From positions 1 through 28,397 of the forward strand of contig JBDRGZ010000028.1 in the NCBI GenBank assembly GCA_043817345.1: DNA of 28,397 bases, read 5' to 3'. Positions 1 through 6,892 of this stretch are shown here, piece by piece. Position numbers and translations under genes: made by a program. Positions within the stretch are counted from its first letter, which is position 1. Each line of letters begins with the position of its first letter. The notes under the pieces are model-generated. The model was not told the origin of the DNA and did no database searches. It saw only the letters and a list, made by a program, of their open reading frames with translations. Source of the stretch: CAYSXS01 sp043817345 (GTDB lineage: Bacteria > Patescibacteriota > Patescibacteriia > UBA2196).

Positions 1-2
1 AC

Positions 3-1529
3 AAAACAGCAATAATCTATTGTCGGGTTAGCTCCAAAGAGCAAGTCGATAATTATAGTTTGGACGGACAAGAAAAAACTTGCAGGGAATTTGCAGAAAG
101 AAATAATATTCAGGTCTTAAAAATTTTCAGAGAAGAGGGTCAATCAGCCAAAACAGCAGATAGAGACGAACTTATAAAGGCACTTGAGTTTTGTCGTAGG
201 AATAAAAAAGAAATTGATTATTTTCTTTTTTATAAGATAGATAGATTTTCAAGAAGTATGGCAGATTTTACAGCACTTGAAGTCCAACTTTTCAAACTTG
301 GCATTGAAATAAAATCAGCCAGTGAATCGTTTGATGTAAAAACTCCGTCGGGAAAATTAAATAAGCACATATTGGCGGCATTTGCACAATATGACAATGA
401 TGTTAGGTCAGAGAGAATTGCACAAGGGGTAAAAGATGGGTTTAATGCTGGTAAATGGTTCTGGCCTGTTCCAACAGGATATTTAAAAGATTTAAGACCA
501 AACATAAAAGGAGAAGTTTTAATTGATCCAATTAAGTCAGAAAAAGTAAAGAAAATCTTTATTGAATTTGCTAAAGGGATTTACACTCAGAATGATATGG
601 TTGAATTAGCAAACAAAATGGAATTAAGAACATCAACGTGGGCAAAATTTTCCAATCAAACAATGTGTAAAATGTTGAGGAATGACTTTTATATAGGTGT
701 TCAACGATGCATACACGGAGAAAACAAAAAACCTGAATTAGCAATAATAAGTGAAAAAATATTTTACAGGTGTCAGGAGATTTTAGAAGAAAGAAAACTG
801 GGTGGCAAAAAACAATACAAAGGAAAAAAGATTTTTGCACTAAGACACTTTGCTATTTGCGGATACTGCGGACGACCACTTACTGCACAATGTGGTTCAA
901 ACCGACACGGAAAATGGTATTACTATTATACTTGTTATAATAGTAAATGCCCATCAAAAAAATCCATCAATAAAGATGTTTTAGAAAACTCTTTTATCGA
1001 TTACTTAAAGCAAATCACACCTCGAGAAAATTTTTTAAAAGTTTTTAAAAAAGTTATCTGTAATGTTTGGGAAACTGAGTATAAAAAAATTAACTTAACA
1101 CACGAAGAGCTCGGAAAGAAATTAACAAAACTTAAAGAAGAAAAAGTAAGAACAATTCAGCTTGCAGGCAGTGGTAAAATTTCAGACGATGACTTACAAG
1201 ATGTTTTAAGTGATATTAAAAAAAGAATTATGGATACTGAAATTGACTTAAACAAAACCGAGTTAAAAGAATTTGATATTGATAAAGCGGTTGACTTTTG
1301 TTTTTCCTATATAAAAAATATTCCAGAGTATTGGAAAAACGCAGATTTTGACACACGAGTTATGATTCAATCGATGATTTTCCCAAAAGGTGCAATTTAC
1401 GACTATGAGAAATTTCAAACCCTTGAATTATCACGAATTTTTGCTCTAAACCAACAAAAAACACCCATTCGTAAAAATGAGTATTCTTTGGTAGTCCCTA
1501 GGGGAATTGAACCCCTGTTTTCAGGATGA
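3..1529 (+). CDS. Large serine recombinase, 5' end cut by window
   Basis: Site-specific DNA recombinase of the large serine (resolvase/invertase) family, which cuts and rejoins DNA through a catalytic serine. The frame is open to the left edge and reads KTAIIYCRVSSKEQ before the first TTG at 60; the first serine of RVSS (bases 30-32) fits the catalytic serine, so only a few N-terminal codons are missing. After the catalytic domain come a recombinase domain (about 560-800), a zinc-ribbon-like section (CGYCG then CYNSKC, about 855-950) and a charged coiled-coil stretch (about 1080-1280). The last 14 codons are read from the 3' half of the convergent tRNA-Glu gene, which suggests the element integrated there. 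The family call is firm; the target site is inferred. Confidence 0.93.
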   Translation, partial: KTAIIYCRVSSKEQVDNYSLDGQEKTCREFAERNNIQVLKIFREEGQSAKTADRDELIKALEFCRRNKKEIDYFLFYKIDRFSRSMADFTALEVQLFKLGIEIKSASESFDVKTPSGKLNKHILAAFAQYDNDVRSERIAQGVKDGFNAGKWFWPVPTGYLKDLRPNIKGEVLIDPIKSEKVKKIFIEFAKGIYTQNDMVELANKMELRTSTWAKFSNQTMCKMLRNDFYIGVQRCIHGENKKPELAIISEKIFYRCQEILEERKLGGKKQYKGKKIFALRHFAICGYCGRPLTAQCGSNRHGKWYYYYTCYNSKCPSKKSINKDVLENSFIDYLKQITPRENFLKVFKKVICNVWETEYKKINLTHEELGKKLTKLKEEKVRTIQLAGSGKISDDDLQDVLSDIKKRIMDTEIDLNKTELKEFDIDKAVDFCFSYIKNIPEYWKNADFDTRVMIQSMIFPKGAIYDYEKFQTLELSRIFALNQQKTPIRKNEYSLVVPRGIEPLFSG

Positions 1530-1563
1530 AAACCTGATGTCCTAACCACTAGACGAAGGGACC
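1489..1563 (-). tRNA. tRNA-Glu (UUC)
   Basis: Reads on the minus strand as a full 75-nt cloverleaf with encoded CCA. The acceptor stem is GGTCCCT/AGGGACT with a G-U first pair, the D arm contains GTCTAGTGGTTAGGAC, and the anticodon stem TCAGG/CCTGA encloses the loop TTTTCAT, giving anticodon UUC. The T arm is AGGGG-TTCAATT-CCCCT. The serine recombinase frame ends 41 bases inside its 3' part, consistent with the tRNA 3' end being an attachment site. Confidence 0.96.
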
Positions 1564-1603
1564 ATTTTTAGGAAAATAAAAAAGCTTGAAACTGCTTATT
1601 TGG

Positions 1604-1632
1604 ATTATAGTCTAAAAATACAAAATTGTCAA
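1604..1632 (-). promoter_or_regulatory. Promoter of tRNA-Glu
   Basis: On the minus strand TTGACA (1627-1632) and TATAAT (1604-1609) are both perfect consensus and separated by 17 bp. Transcription would start near 1597, about 34 nt before the mature tRNA. Confidence 0.85.
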
Positions 1633-1653
1633 AAACTTATTCTTAAAAAAATA

Positions 1654-1682
1654 TTGACAAACATATTGAATTCTGATAAAAT
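1654..1682 (+). promoter_or_regulatory. Promoter of the KH-domain gene
   Basis: TTGACA (1654-1659), a 17-bp spacer and TAAAAT (1677-1682), with a TGn extended -10 directly upstream. It diverges from the tRNA-Glu promoter, the two -35 boxes lying about 20 bp apart. The leader to the ATG at 1756 would be about 67 nt. Confidence 0.8.
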
Positions 1683-1755
1683 TATTGTACTAGCTAAGGT
1701 CGTAAATATGCTAGTTAATTTTTAAAATTTTTTGACAATTAAACAGAAAAAGAAT

Positions 1756-2109
1756 ATGTCTGAGAAACAATACGTAGATTTTGTTGAATTTGTGGTAAAG
1801 TCACTTGTTGACAACCCAAACGATGTCAAAGTTGAAAAAAGCGTTGATGAAATGGGTGTTTTACTTTCTTTAAACATCAACCCAGCTGATATGGGTTATG
1901 TTATTGGTCGTAAAGGCCAAAATGCACGTGCTATTAGAACTCTTTTGAGACTAGTAGGTGCTAGAAACAACGCTCGTGTTAACCTAAAGATTGTTGAACC
2001 AGAAGGTTCACAAAGACCTCCACGTCGTGAAGATAGGGAAGCAAGACAAGCAGTTAATACTTCATCTGAAGAAGTTGACACTTCATCAATTGATGATTTG
2101 AAAATTTAA
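1756..2109 (+). CDS. khpA: KH-domain RNA-binding protein (KhpA/YlqC-like)
   Basis: Small RNA-binding protein of the KhpA family, which in Gram-positive bacteria partners with KhpB and affects cell size. The single KH domain fills about residues 1-80, with the RNA-gripping GxxG loop visible as GRKG in YVIGRKGQNARAIRTLL. A charged tail of about 35 residues (RPPRREDREARQ, then Ser/Asp-rich) makes it longer than the usual 75-80 residues. ATG at 1756 is preferred over an in-frame TTG at 1732 because family members begin just before the YVDFVEFVVKSLV helix. No clear Shine-Dalgarno is seen. It is monocistronic, with its own promoter and terminator. Confidence 0.88.
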   Translation: MSEKQYVDFVEFVVKSLVDNPNDVKVEKSVDEMGVLLSLNINPADMGYVIGRKGQNARAIRTLLRLVGARNNARVNLKIVEPEGSQRPPRREDREARQAVNTSSEEVDTSSIDDLKI

Positions 2110-2127
2110 AACTTTTTCAAAATATAA

Positions 2128-2156
2128 AACAATCCCGCAATCGCGGGGTTGTTTTT
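2128..2156 (+). terminator. Terminator after khpA
   Basis: An 11-bp stem (AACAATCCCGC with GCGGGGTTGTT, one G-U pair), loop AATC, then a T run. Confidence 0.9.
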
Positions 2157-2179
2157 ATTCTCTAATTAGCTTAAAATAA

Positions 2180-2220
2180 ATCCAGCACCACTTTTTTAAT
2201 GATAAAAAGTGGTGCTGGAT
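2180..2220. repeat. Perfect 17-bp inverted repeat
   Basis: Arms 2180-2196 and 2204-2220 are exact reverse complements around a 7-nt loop; the arm core is TCCAGCACCAC. In minus-strand RNA the stem is followed by a T-rich run, in plus-strand RNA by A-rich sequence. Since khpA already has a terminator, this may instead be the footprint of a small element or a leader structure of ychF. Confidence 0.75.
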
Positions 2221-2277
2221 AAAAATATATATTATTTAACTAACACCTAACCACCTAAAACCTAACCCCTAAAATAT

Positions 2278-3339
2278 ATGTCATTCAAAATAGGGATTGT
2301 TGGTTTACCTAATGTTGGTAAGTCAACCTTATTTCAAGCCCTAACAAAAAATCCAGTTGACGCTGCTAATTATCCTTTCTGCACCATTGATCCAAATGTT
2401 GGTGTTGTTGAAATTCCAGATAGTCGTTTAGAAAAATTAACAGATATTTCTAAGTCGGAAAAAACCACTCCAACTGTTATTGAATTTGTAGATATTGCTG
2501 GCTTAGTAAAAAATGCTCACAAAGGCGAGGGTTTAGGTAATCAATTTTTATCACACATCCGTGAAGTTGATGCAATTGTTGAGGTGTTAAGAGATTTTGA
2601 AGATACAAATATTACCCACGTAGAAGGTAACATTGATCCAGGTAGAGATAAAAGTATCATTCATTTAGAATTAGTAATGGCGGATTTACAAACAGTTGAA
2701 AAAAGATTAGAAAAATTAAACAAAGAAGCTAAAACAGGAAATAAGGAAACATTAAAATTATTAAACATATTAAATAAATTAAAAGAAACTTTAGATCAAG
2801 GTAAACTAGCAAGTGATGCTAATCTAAACGAAGAAGAACTAGATCTATTTAGAGATTTAAATCTTTTAACTCTAAAATCTATCATGTATATTTTTAATGT
2901 TAATGAAGAAAAATTAAAAAATATTCCAAAAGGAGAAGATAATAAGATATTCATTGATGCAAAACTAGAAGCTGAATTAGCTGAGCTTTCTTCTGAAGAG
3001 GCTAGAGAATATCTACAAGAAATTGGTATAGAAAAAACAGGATTAGATAATCTAATTACTACCAGTTATAAAATATTAAAACTAATTACCTTCTTTACTT
3101 CTGGTAAAAAAGAAAGTCGCGCTTGGACAGTTGAAGAAAATACTAAAGCACCTCAAGCAGCAGGAAAAATACATACAGATTTTGAAAAAGGCTTTATTAG
3201 AGCTGAAGTATGTGATTATGATAATTACATAGCAAATAACGGTGAATTAGGAGCTAAAGAAAAGGGTTTAATTAGGATAGAAGGCAAGGATTATGAAATA
3301 AAAGACGGTGATGTAATATATTTTAGAATAGCCACATAA
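2278..3339 (+). CDS. ychF: Ribosome-associated GTPase/ATPase YchF (OLA1)
   Basis: Universal Obg-like P-loop NTPase that binds ribosomes and, in characterised members, prefers ATP. The P-loop GLPNVGKST is at residues 8-16, followed by the switch region NYPFCTIDPNVGVV, the Walker B/G3 segment DIAGLVKNAHKGEGLGNQFL, the family's altered G4 motif (NVNEE instead of NKxD) and a C-terminal TGS domain (about residues 275-353) ending DGDVIYFRIAT. At 353 residues it is close to the usual 363 and complete. The ATG follows AAAATAT with no Shine-Dalgarno. The leader holds a cytosine-rich CCTAA repeat. Confidence 0.97.
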   Translation: MSFKIGIVGLPNVGKSTLFQALTKNPVDAANYPFCTIDPNVGVVEIPDSRLEKLTDISKSEKTTPTVIEFVDIAGLVKNAHKGEGLGNQFLSHIREVDAIVEVLRDFEDTNITHVEGNIDPGRDKSIIHLELVMADLQTVEKRLEKLNKEAKTGNKETLKLLNILNKLKETLDQGKLASDANLNEEELDLFRDLNLLTLKSIMYIFNVNEEKLKNIPKGEDNKIFIDAKLEAELAELSSEEAREYLQEIGIEKTGLDNLITTSYKILKLITFFTSGKKESRAWTVEENTKAPQAAGKIHTDFEKGFIRAEVCDYDNYIANNGELGAKEKGLIRIEGKDYEIKDGDVIYFRIAT

Positions 3340-3491
3340 AAGCCTTGCCAAGCATATATATATATGTTAAACTACTTCTGAAAGCTAACAAGCTTGTTTT
3401 TTAATAAATTCATATTACTCACCAGATGTATTCATATATCTGACCCATTTATTAGCCTCTAGCCAATACTGAGTAAAGAATAAATAAAACT

Positions 3492-3968
3492 ATGCAAGAA
3501 AAATATGACTTATCTGTTCTTCTTAATGGAACAAACACAGAAGAACAAAATAATGAGACCATAAAAATTATAGAGGGGTTAATTAACAAATTTGAAGGAA
3601 AAATTATTGATTCAGAAGAACCTTTAAAAAGAAGGCTAGCTTATGTTATTAAAAAAGTACGTAATGGTGTTTATCATAGTTTCCATTTTGAAGTGGACAC
3701 AAAAAAGATTAGTGATTTAAATAAAGAGTTTTTACTTGCCCCAGAAATATTACGTTTTCAAATTTTAAAGTTTATCCCAGTTAAAAAAGTCACTAAAAAG
3801 CCAAGAATAAAACCAACTGAAACAAAAGAAGAAAAAACAGAGGATGCTTCAACGGAACAATCAACAGCTCCTGAAGCAAAAAAAGAAAAAATTAAAGATA
3901 AAAAAATTGACATGGAAGATTTAAATAAGAAACTAGATGCAATTATTGATACTGATTCAATAAATTAA
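3492..3968 (+). CDS. rpsF: 30S ribosomal protein bS6 with C-terminal extension
   Basis: bS6 of the small-subunit platform, partner of bS18 encoded two genes downstream. The core (residues 1-100) has the expected pattern, including EPLKRRLAYVIKKVRNGVYH and FLLAPEILRFQILKF. A Lys/Glu/Thr-rich extension of about 55 residues follows and ends in MEDLNKKLDAIIDTDSIN, a short predicted helix; total length 158 against about 95-135 usual. It heads rpsF-ssb-rpsR-efp. The start context is AAAACTATG without a Shine-Dalgarno. Confidence 0.96.
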   Translation: MQEKYDLSVLLNGTNTEEQNNETIKIIEGLINKFEGKIIDSEEPLKRRLAYVIKKVRNGVYHSFHFEVDTKKISDLNKEFLLAPEILRFQILKFIPVKKVTKKPRIKPTETKEEKTEDASTEQSTAPEAKKEKIKDKKIDMEDLNKKLDAIIDTDSIN

Positions 3969-4097
3969 TCCCTCACCTTTTAATTACCAAGCTACAAAGT
4001 AGCTAATATTTAACTTGATTATTATATAAATAAAATAATAATAACTAATAAATTAAAACTATGTTCCTCTACCTAAAGTAATTAAAAGGTGAGGGAT
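3968..4097. repeat. 130-bp element bounded by a 20-bp perfect inverted repeat
   Basis: Arms 3968-3987 and 4078-4097 are exact reverse complements (arm core CCCTCACCTTTTAATTA) around a 90-nt AT-rich loop holding a smaller hairpin, AGCTAC-AAA-GTAGCT (3991-4005). It lies exactly between rpsF and ssb. It could be a structured operon RNA (processing site or S6/S18-type control) or a small inverted-repeat element. Confidence 0.8.
4061..4081 (+). CDS. Possible 6-codon leader peptide before ssb
   Basis: ATG-TTC-CTC-TAC-CTA-AAG-TAA encodes MFLYLK. Its start context AAAACTATG is the same as at rpsF, rpsR, efp and rnc. The stop codon lies in the right arm of the inverted repeat 3968-4097, so a ribosome here would cover that arm. 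That it is translated is speculation. Confidence 0.25.
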   Translation: MFLYLK

Positions 4098-4111
4098 AAA
4101 TATATAACCAT

Positions 4112-4603
4112 ATGAATCTAAACAAAGTTTATTTAATTGGTCGTTTAACACAAGACCCTGAAGTTAAAAGCATACCAAGCGGGCAAAATGTTGCTTCATT
4201 TAGTATGGCAACTAACAGAAAATGGACAGGACAAGATGGTCAAAAACAAGAACAAGTGGAATTTCATAATATAGTTGTTTGGAGAAAACTTGCTGAAATT
4301 GCAGGGCAATATCTAAAAAAAGGTCAACTACTAATGATAGAAGGTAGATTACAAACTAGAAACTGGGTAGGACAAGATGGTATCAAAAGATACCGTACAG
4401 AAATCGTTGCTGAAAATTTTCAAATGGGGCCAAAGGCTACAGGGACTTCTGCGCCAAGCGGAGCTACATTAAACAACAATCCTTCTTCAGCAAGTCCAGC
4501 AAGTGCACTAGCCGAAGAAATTCCTGTCATACAAGTTGAAGAAGAAGCACCAATTCAATCAGAAGAAATTCCTCAACCAGATAGTGAAGTTGTCCCATTT
4601 TAA
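4112..4603 (+). CDS. ssb: Single-stranded DNA-binding protein
   Basis: SSB coats single-stranded DNA in replication and repair and recruits partners through its C-terminal tip. The OB fold occupies residues 1-108 (MNLNKVYLIGRLTQDPEVK, FSMATNRKW, EFHNIVVWRKLAEIAGQYL, GQLLMIEGRLQTRNW). A linker of Ala/Ser/Pro/Thr and then an acidic segment lead to the tail ending SEVVPF, a weakened form of the DDDIPF-type tip. The length of 163 is normal. The position between rpsF and rpsR is the standard bacterial arrangement. Confidence 0.97.
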   Translation: MNLNKVYLIGRLTQDPEVKSIPSGQNVASFSMATNRKWTGQDGQKQEQVEFHNIVVWRKLAEIAGQYLKKGQLLMIEGRLQTRNWVGQDGIKRYRTEIVAENFQMGPKATGTSAPSGATLNNNPSSASPASALAEEIPVIQVEEEAPIQSEEIPQPDSEVVPF

Positions 4604-4608
4604 AAACT

Positions 4609-4839
4609 ATGAAAGCAAATACAAACAATACTCCAATTGAACAAAAACATTGCTACTATTGTGCTAACAATGAAGAAGTAGACTGGCAAGACGTGCAAAC
4701 ATTACAACGTTTCTTCTCTCATTATGCAAGAATAGTACCTCGTAGACGTACAGGTCTTTGTGCTAAACACCAAAGACGTGTTGCTCGTGCAATCAAACGT
4801 GCACGTATTATGAGTTTAATGCCTTTTGTTAAAAAATAA
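4609..4839 (+). CDS. rpsR: 30S ribosomal protein bS18
   Basis: bS18 forms a heterodimer with bS6 on the platform. Diagnostic stretches are CYYCANNEEVDWQDVQTL and IVPRRRTGLCAKHQRRVARA; 76 residues is normal. The cysteines of CYYC and GLCAKH could bind zinc as in Cys-containing S18 paralogues. It starts five bases after the ssb stop in the AAAACTATG context and is followed after eight bases by efp. No rplI (bL9), the usual next gene, is present. Confidence 0.97.
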   Translation: MKANTNNTPIEQKHCYYCANNEEVDWQDVQTLQRFFSHYARIVPRRRTGLCAKHQRRVARAIKRARIMSLMPFVKK

Positions 4840-4847
4840 CAAAAACT

Positions 4848-5405
4848 ATGCTAAGCATTAGTGATTTAAAATTAGGTACAGTTTTCATTTATGAAAACGA
4901 ACCTTATCAAATAGTTAAAGCAAATCATTCAAAACAGGCCCGTTCAGGGGCTGTTTTGCAGTCTAAAATAAAAAATCTAAAAACAGGTTCTGTTTTAGAA
5001 AGGAACTTTAAATCCAGTGATAAGTTTGAAGAAGCTGAAATAGAAAGAATAAAAGCCAGTTTTCTATATAAAGACAATACTAATTCTGAATTCATGGAAG
5101 ACGAATCTTTTGAACAGGTTAGCTTGCCAAATAGTAACTTAGGTGATCAGATTAATTTTTTAAAAGAAGGCTTATCTGTTGATTTATTAAAATTTGATAA
5201 TAAGGTAATTGGAGTAAAACTTCCTCCTAAAGTAGCTTTAAAAGTTACTTCTGCCCCTCCAGGGATTAAGGGCGATTCGGTTAGTGGAGCAACAAAACAA
5301 ATTACTTTAGAAACCGGTGCGGTTATTAATGCTCCCCTATTTATCTCAGATGATGATGTTGTGAAGGTTAATACTGAGACTGGCGAATACGTTGAAAGAG
5401 TATAA
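4848..5405 (+). CDS. efp: Translation elongation factor P
   Basis: EF-P binds between the P and E sites and relieves stalling at consecutive prolines. The three-domain layout is complete at 185 residues: KOW-like N domain (1-65), OB domain (66-126), and a C-terminal OB domain with the signature SAPPGIKGDSVSGATKQITL. The tip loop reads HSKQARSGA, placing Arg32 where E. coli has modified Lys34 and Pseudomonas rhamnosylated Arg32; the usual Pro-Gly before the tip is Gln-Ala. Neither EarP nor EpmA is encoded in this window. Co-transcription with rpsR is likely from the eight-base gap. Confidence 0.96.
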   Translation: MLSISDLKLGTVFIYENEPYQIVKANHSKQARSGAVLQSKIKNLKTGSVLERNFKSSDKFEEAEIERIKASFLYKDNTNSEFMEDESFEQVSLPNSNLGDQINFLKEGLSVDLLKFDNKVIGVKLPPKVALKVTSAPPGIKGDSVSGATKQITLETGAVINAPLFISDDDVVKVNTETGEYVERV

Positions 5406-5424
5406 TTTAATTTATATATATACT

Positions 5425-5453
5425 AAAAAATAGATCTATACGGTCTGTTTTTT
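5425..5453 (+). terminator. Terminator after efp
   Basis: AAAAAATAGATC pairs with GGTCTGTTTTTT (12 bp with G-U pairs) around loop TATAC. It closes the rpsF-efp operon just before the apt promoter. Confidence 0.8.
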
Positions 5454-5454
5454 G

Positions 5455-5483
5455 TTTACAAAAATTTTTAAACTTGCTAAACT
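5455..5483 (+). promoter_or_regulatory. Promoter of apt-mtnP, predicted leaderless
   Basis: TTTACA (5455-5460), a 17-bp spacer and TAAACT (5478-5483) with an extended TGC. The apt ATG begins nine bases after the -10, so transcription should start 0-3 nt before the start codon. Confidence 0.7.
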
Positions 5484-5491
5484 AGAATCAC

Positions 5492-6013
5492 ATGGATCTA
5501 AAAAAACATATCCGAGAAGTTCCTGATTGGCCAATAAAAGGTGTTAATTTTAAAGACATAACCACTCTTTTGGAAGATAAAGATATTTTTAAATATCTAA
5601 TTGATAAATTATGTGAACCATATTTAAATCAAAAGATAGATAAAATTGTTGGTATTGATGCCCGTGGTTTTCTTTTCGCAGGAGCCATGGCATTAAAATT
5701 AGATTGTGGTGTTTCTGTTGTGCGCAAGAAAGGAAAACTACCATATAAGACAAAGTCTAGAGAATATGTTTTAGAATATGCATCCAATATAATTGAAATG
5801 CATGAAGACACTATTAAACCAAATGAAAAAATAATAATAGTTGATGATTTAATTGCTACTGGTGGAACAATGTTGGCAACTTGTGAATTAGTAGAAGAAA
5901 TGAATGGTGATATAATAGGGATAAGTGCAATAGTAGATTTACCATTCTTAAACGGTTTTAAAAAATTAAAGAAATATAGTTTTAACTATTTAGTATCTTA
6001 TGACTCAGAATAA
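5492..6013 (+). CDS. apt: Adenine phosphoribosyltransferase
   Basis: Type I phosphoribosyltransferase converting adenine and PRPP to AMP and pyrophosphate. The N-terminal hood IREVPDWPIKGVNFKDITTLL is the APRT signature, KIVGIDARGFLFAGAMAL a core strand and loop, and IIIVDDLIATGGTML the PRPP-binding loop. The length of 173 is normal. The 3' end overlaps mtnP by 14 bp in another frame, indicating translational coupling; mtnP releases adenine that Apt can recapture. There is no Shine-Dalgarno, and the promoter lies directly before the ATG. Confidence 0.96.
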   Translation: MDLKKHIREVPDWPIKGVNFKDITTLLEDKDIFKYLIDKLCEPYLNQKIDKIVGIDARGFLFAGAMALKLDCGVSVVRKKGKLPYKTKSREYVLEYASNIIEMHEDTIKPNEKIIIVDDLIATGGTMLATCELVEEMNGDIIGISAIVDLPFLNGFKKLKKYSFNYLVSYDSE

Positions 6014-6845
6014 AATTAAAATTCCACGAGCAGAGATTGGGGTATTTGGTGGCTCTGGTTTTTATGATTTAATTGAAAATCCTAAAGAATTTGAAATTAG
6101 TACTCCATTTGGCAAGCCTTCAGATAAAATTAGTGTGGGTAGTATAAACAAAAGAAGAGTTGCTTTTATTTCTCGTCACGGGCAAGAACACAAATTACCA
6201 CCACACAAAATTCCATACAAAGCTAATATGTGGGCAATAAAAAAAATGGGCATTAAAAGAATAATCTCCCCTGCTGCAGTTGGTAGTTTAAACCCTTTTA
6301 TTAAACCTGGTGATTTTGTAATCTGTGATCAGTTTATTAACTGGACTAAAAATAGAGATGATACTTTTTATCATGGTATAGAAATAGAAGGAATTAAAAA
6401 AACTAACCATGTGGCCCATTTTTCAATGGCAGATCCATATTGTGTTGAATTAAGAAAAACAGCAGCTAAAACTTGTAAAAAATTAAATATTAATTTTCAT
6501 TCTACTGGTACAGGTGTTGTAATTGAGGGCCCTCGATTTTCTACTAGAGCTGAATCAAAATTCTTTTCTGACCAAGGTTGGCACATAATTGGCATGACAA
6601 TGTATCCCGAAGTTGTTTTAGCCCGAGAGCTTGGAATTTGTTATACTAATATTGGACTTGTTACTGATTATGATGTTGGGTTGGTTGATAATAAGACAAT
6701 AAAACCAGTTACAACCAAAGAAGTTATTAAAGTTTTTGCGGAAAATAATGAAAAAATTAAAGAATTAATCTTTGAAATGATAAATAATATTCCTAAAAAT
6801 AAAAAGTGTAAATGTGATAAATATTTAGACGAGGCAGTAATTTAA
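6000..6845 (+). CDS. mtnP: S-methyl-5'-thioadenosine phosphorylase
   Basis: Purine nucleoside phosphorylase family 2 enzyme cleaving methylthioadenosine with phosphate to adenine and methylthioribose-1-phosphate. Visible features are the phosphate loop GVFGGSGFYDL, SRHGQEHKLPPHKIPYKANMW cut here as SRHGQEHKLPPHKIPYKAN, EGPRFSTRAESKFF, and GMTMYPEVVLARELGICY. The base-binding segment TDYDVG keeps the two aspartates that favour 6-amino purines. The length of 281 is normal. The overlap with apt makes a two-step MTA-to-AMP salvage operon. Confidence 0.94.
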   Translation: MTQNKIKIPRAEIGVFGGSGFYDLIENPKEFEISTPFGKPSDKISVGSINKRRVAFISRHGQEHKLPPHKIPYKANMWAIKKMGIKRIISPAAVGSLNPFIKPGDFVICDQFINWTKNRDDTFYHGIEIEGIKKTNHVAHFSMADPYCVELRKTAAKTCKKLNINFHSTGTGVVIEGPRFSTRAESKFFSDQGWHIIGMTMYPEVVLARELGICYTNIGLVTDYDVGLVDNKTIKPVTTKEVIKVFAENNEKIKELIFEMINNIPKNKKCKCDKYLDEAVI

Positions 6846-6876
6846 AAACAGCCCCGAGCAGGAGGAGCTGTTTTTT
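6844..6876. terminator. Bidirectional terminator between mtnP and recA
   Basis: AAAAACAGC (6844-6852) pairs with GCTGTTTTT (6867-6875). T runs follow the stem on both strands, so it can serve both convergent genes. Confidence 0.85.
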
Positions 6877-6892
6877 GATATATAATTTTAAA

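Noticed and set aside
60..60. TTG at 60 as the real start of the serine recombinase
   Set aside because: The frame continues to the window edge and the upstream codons encode the catalytic YCRVSS motif, so the gene is cut by the window.
5629..5811. Antisense frames inside apt, recA, ftsK and other genes
   Set aside because: They lie wholly within well-identified genes on the other strand and show no family motifs.
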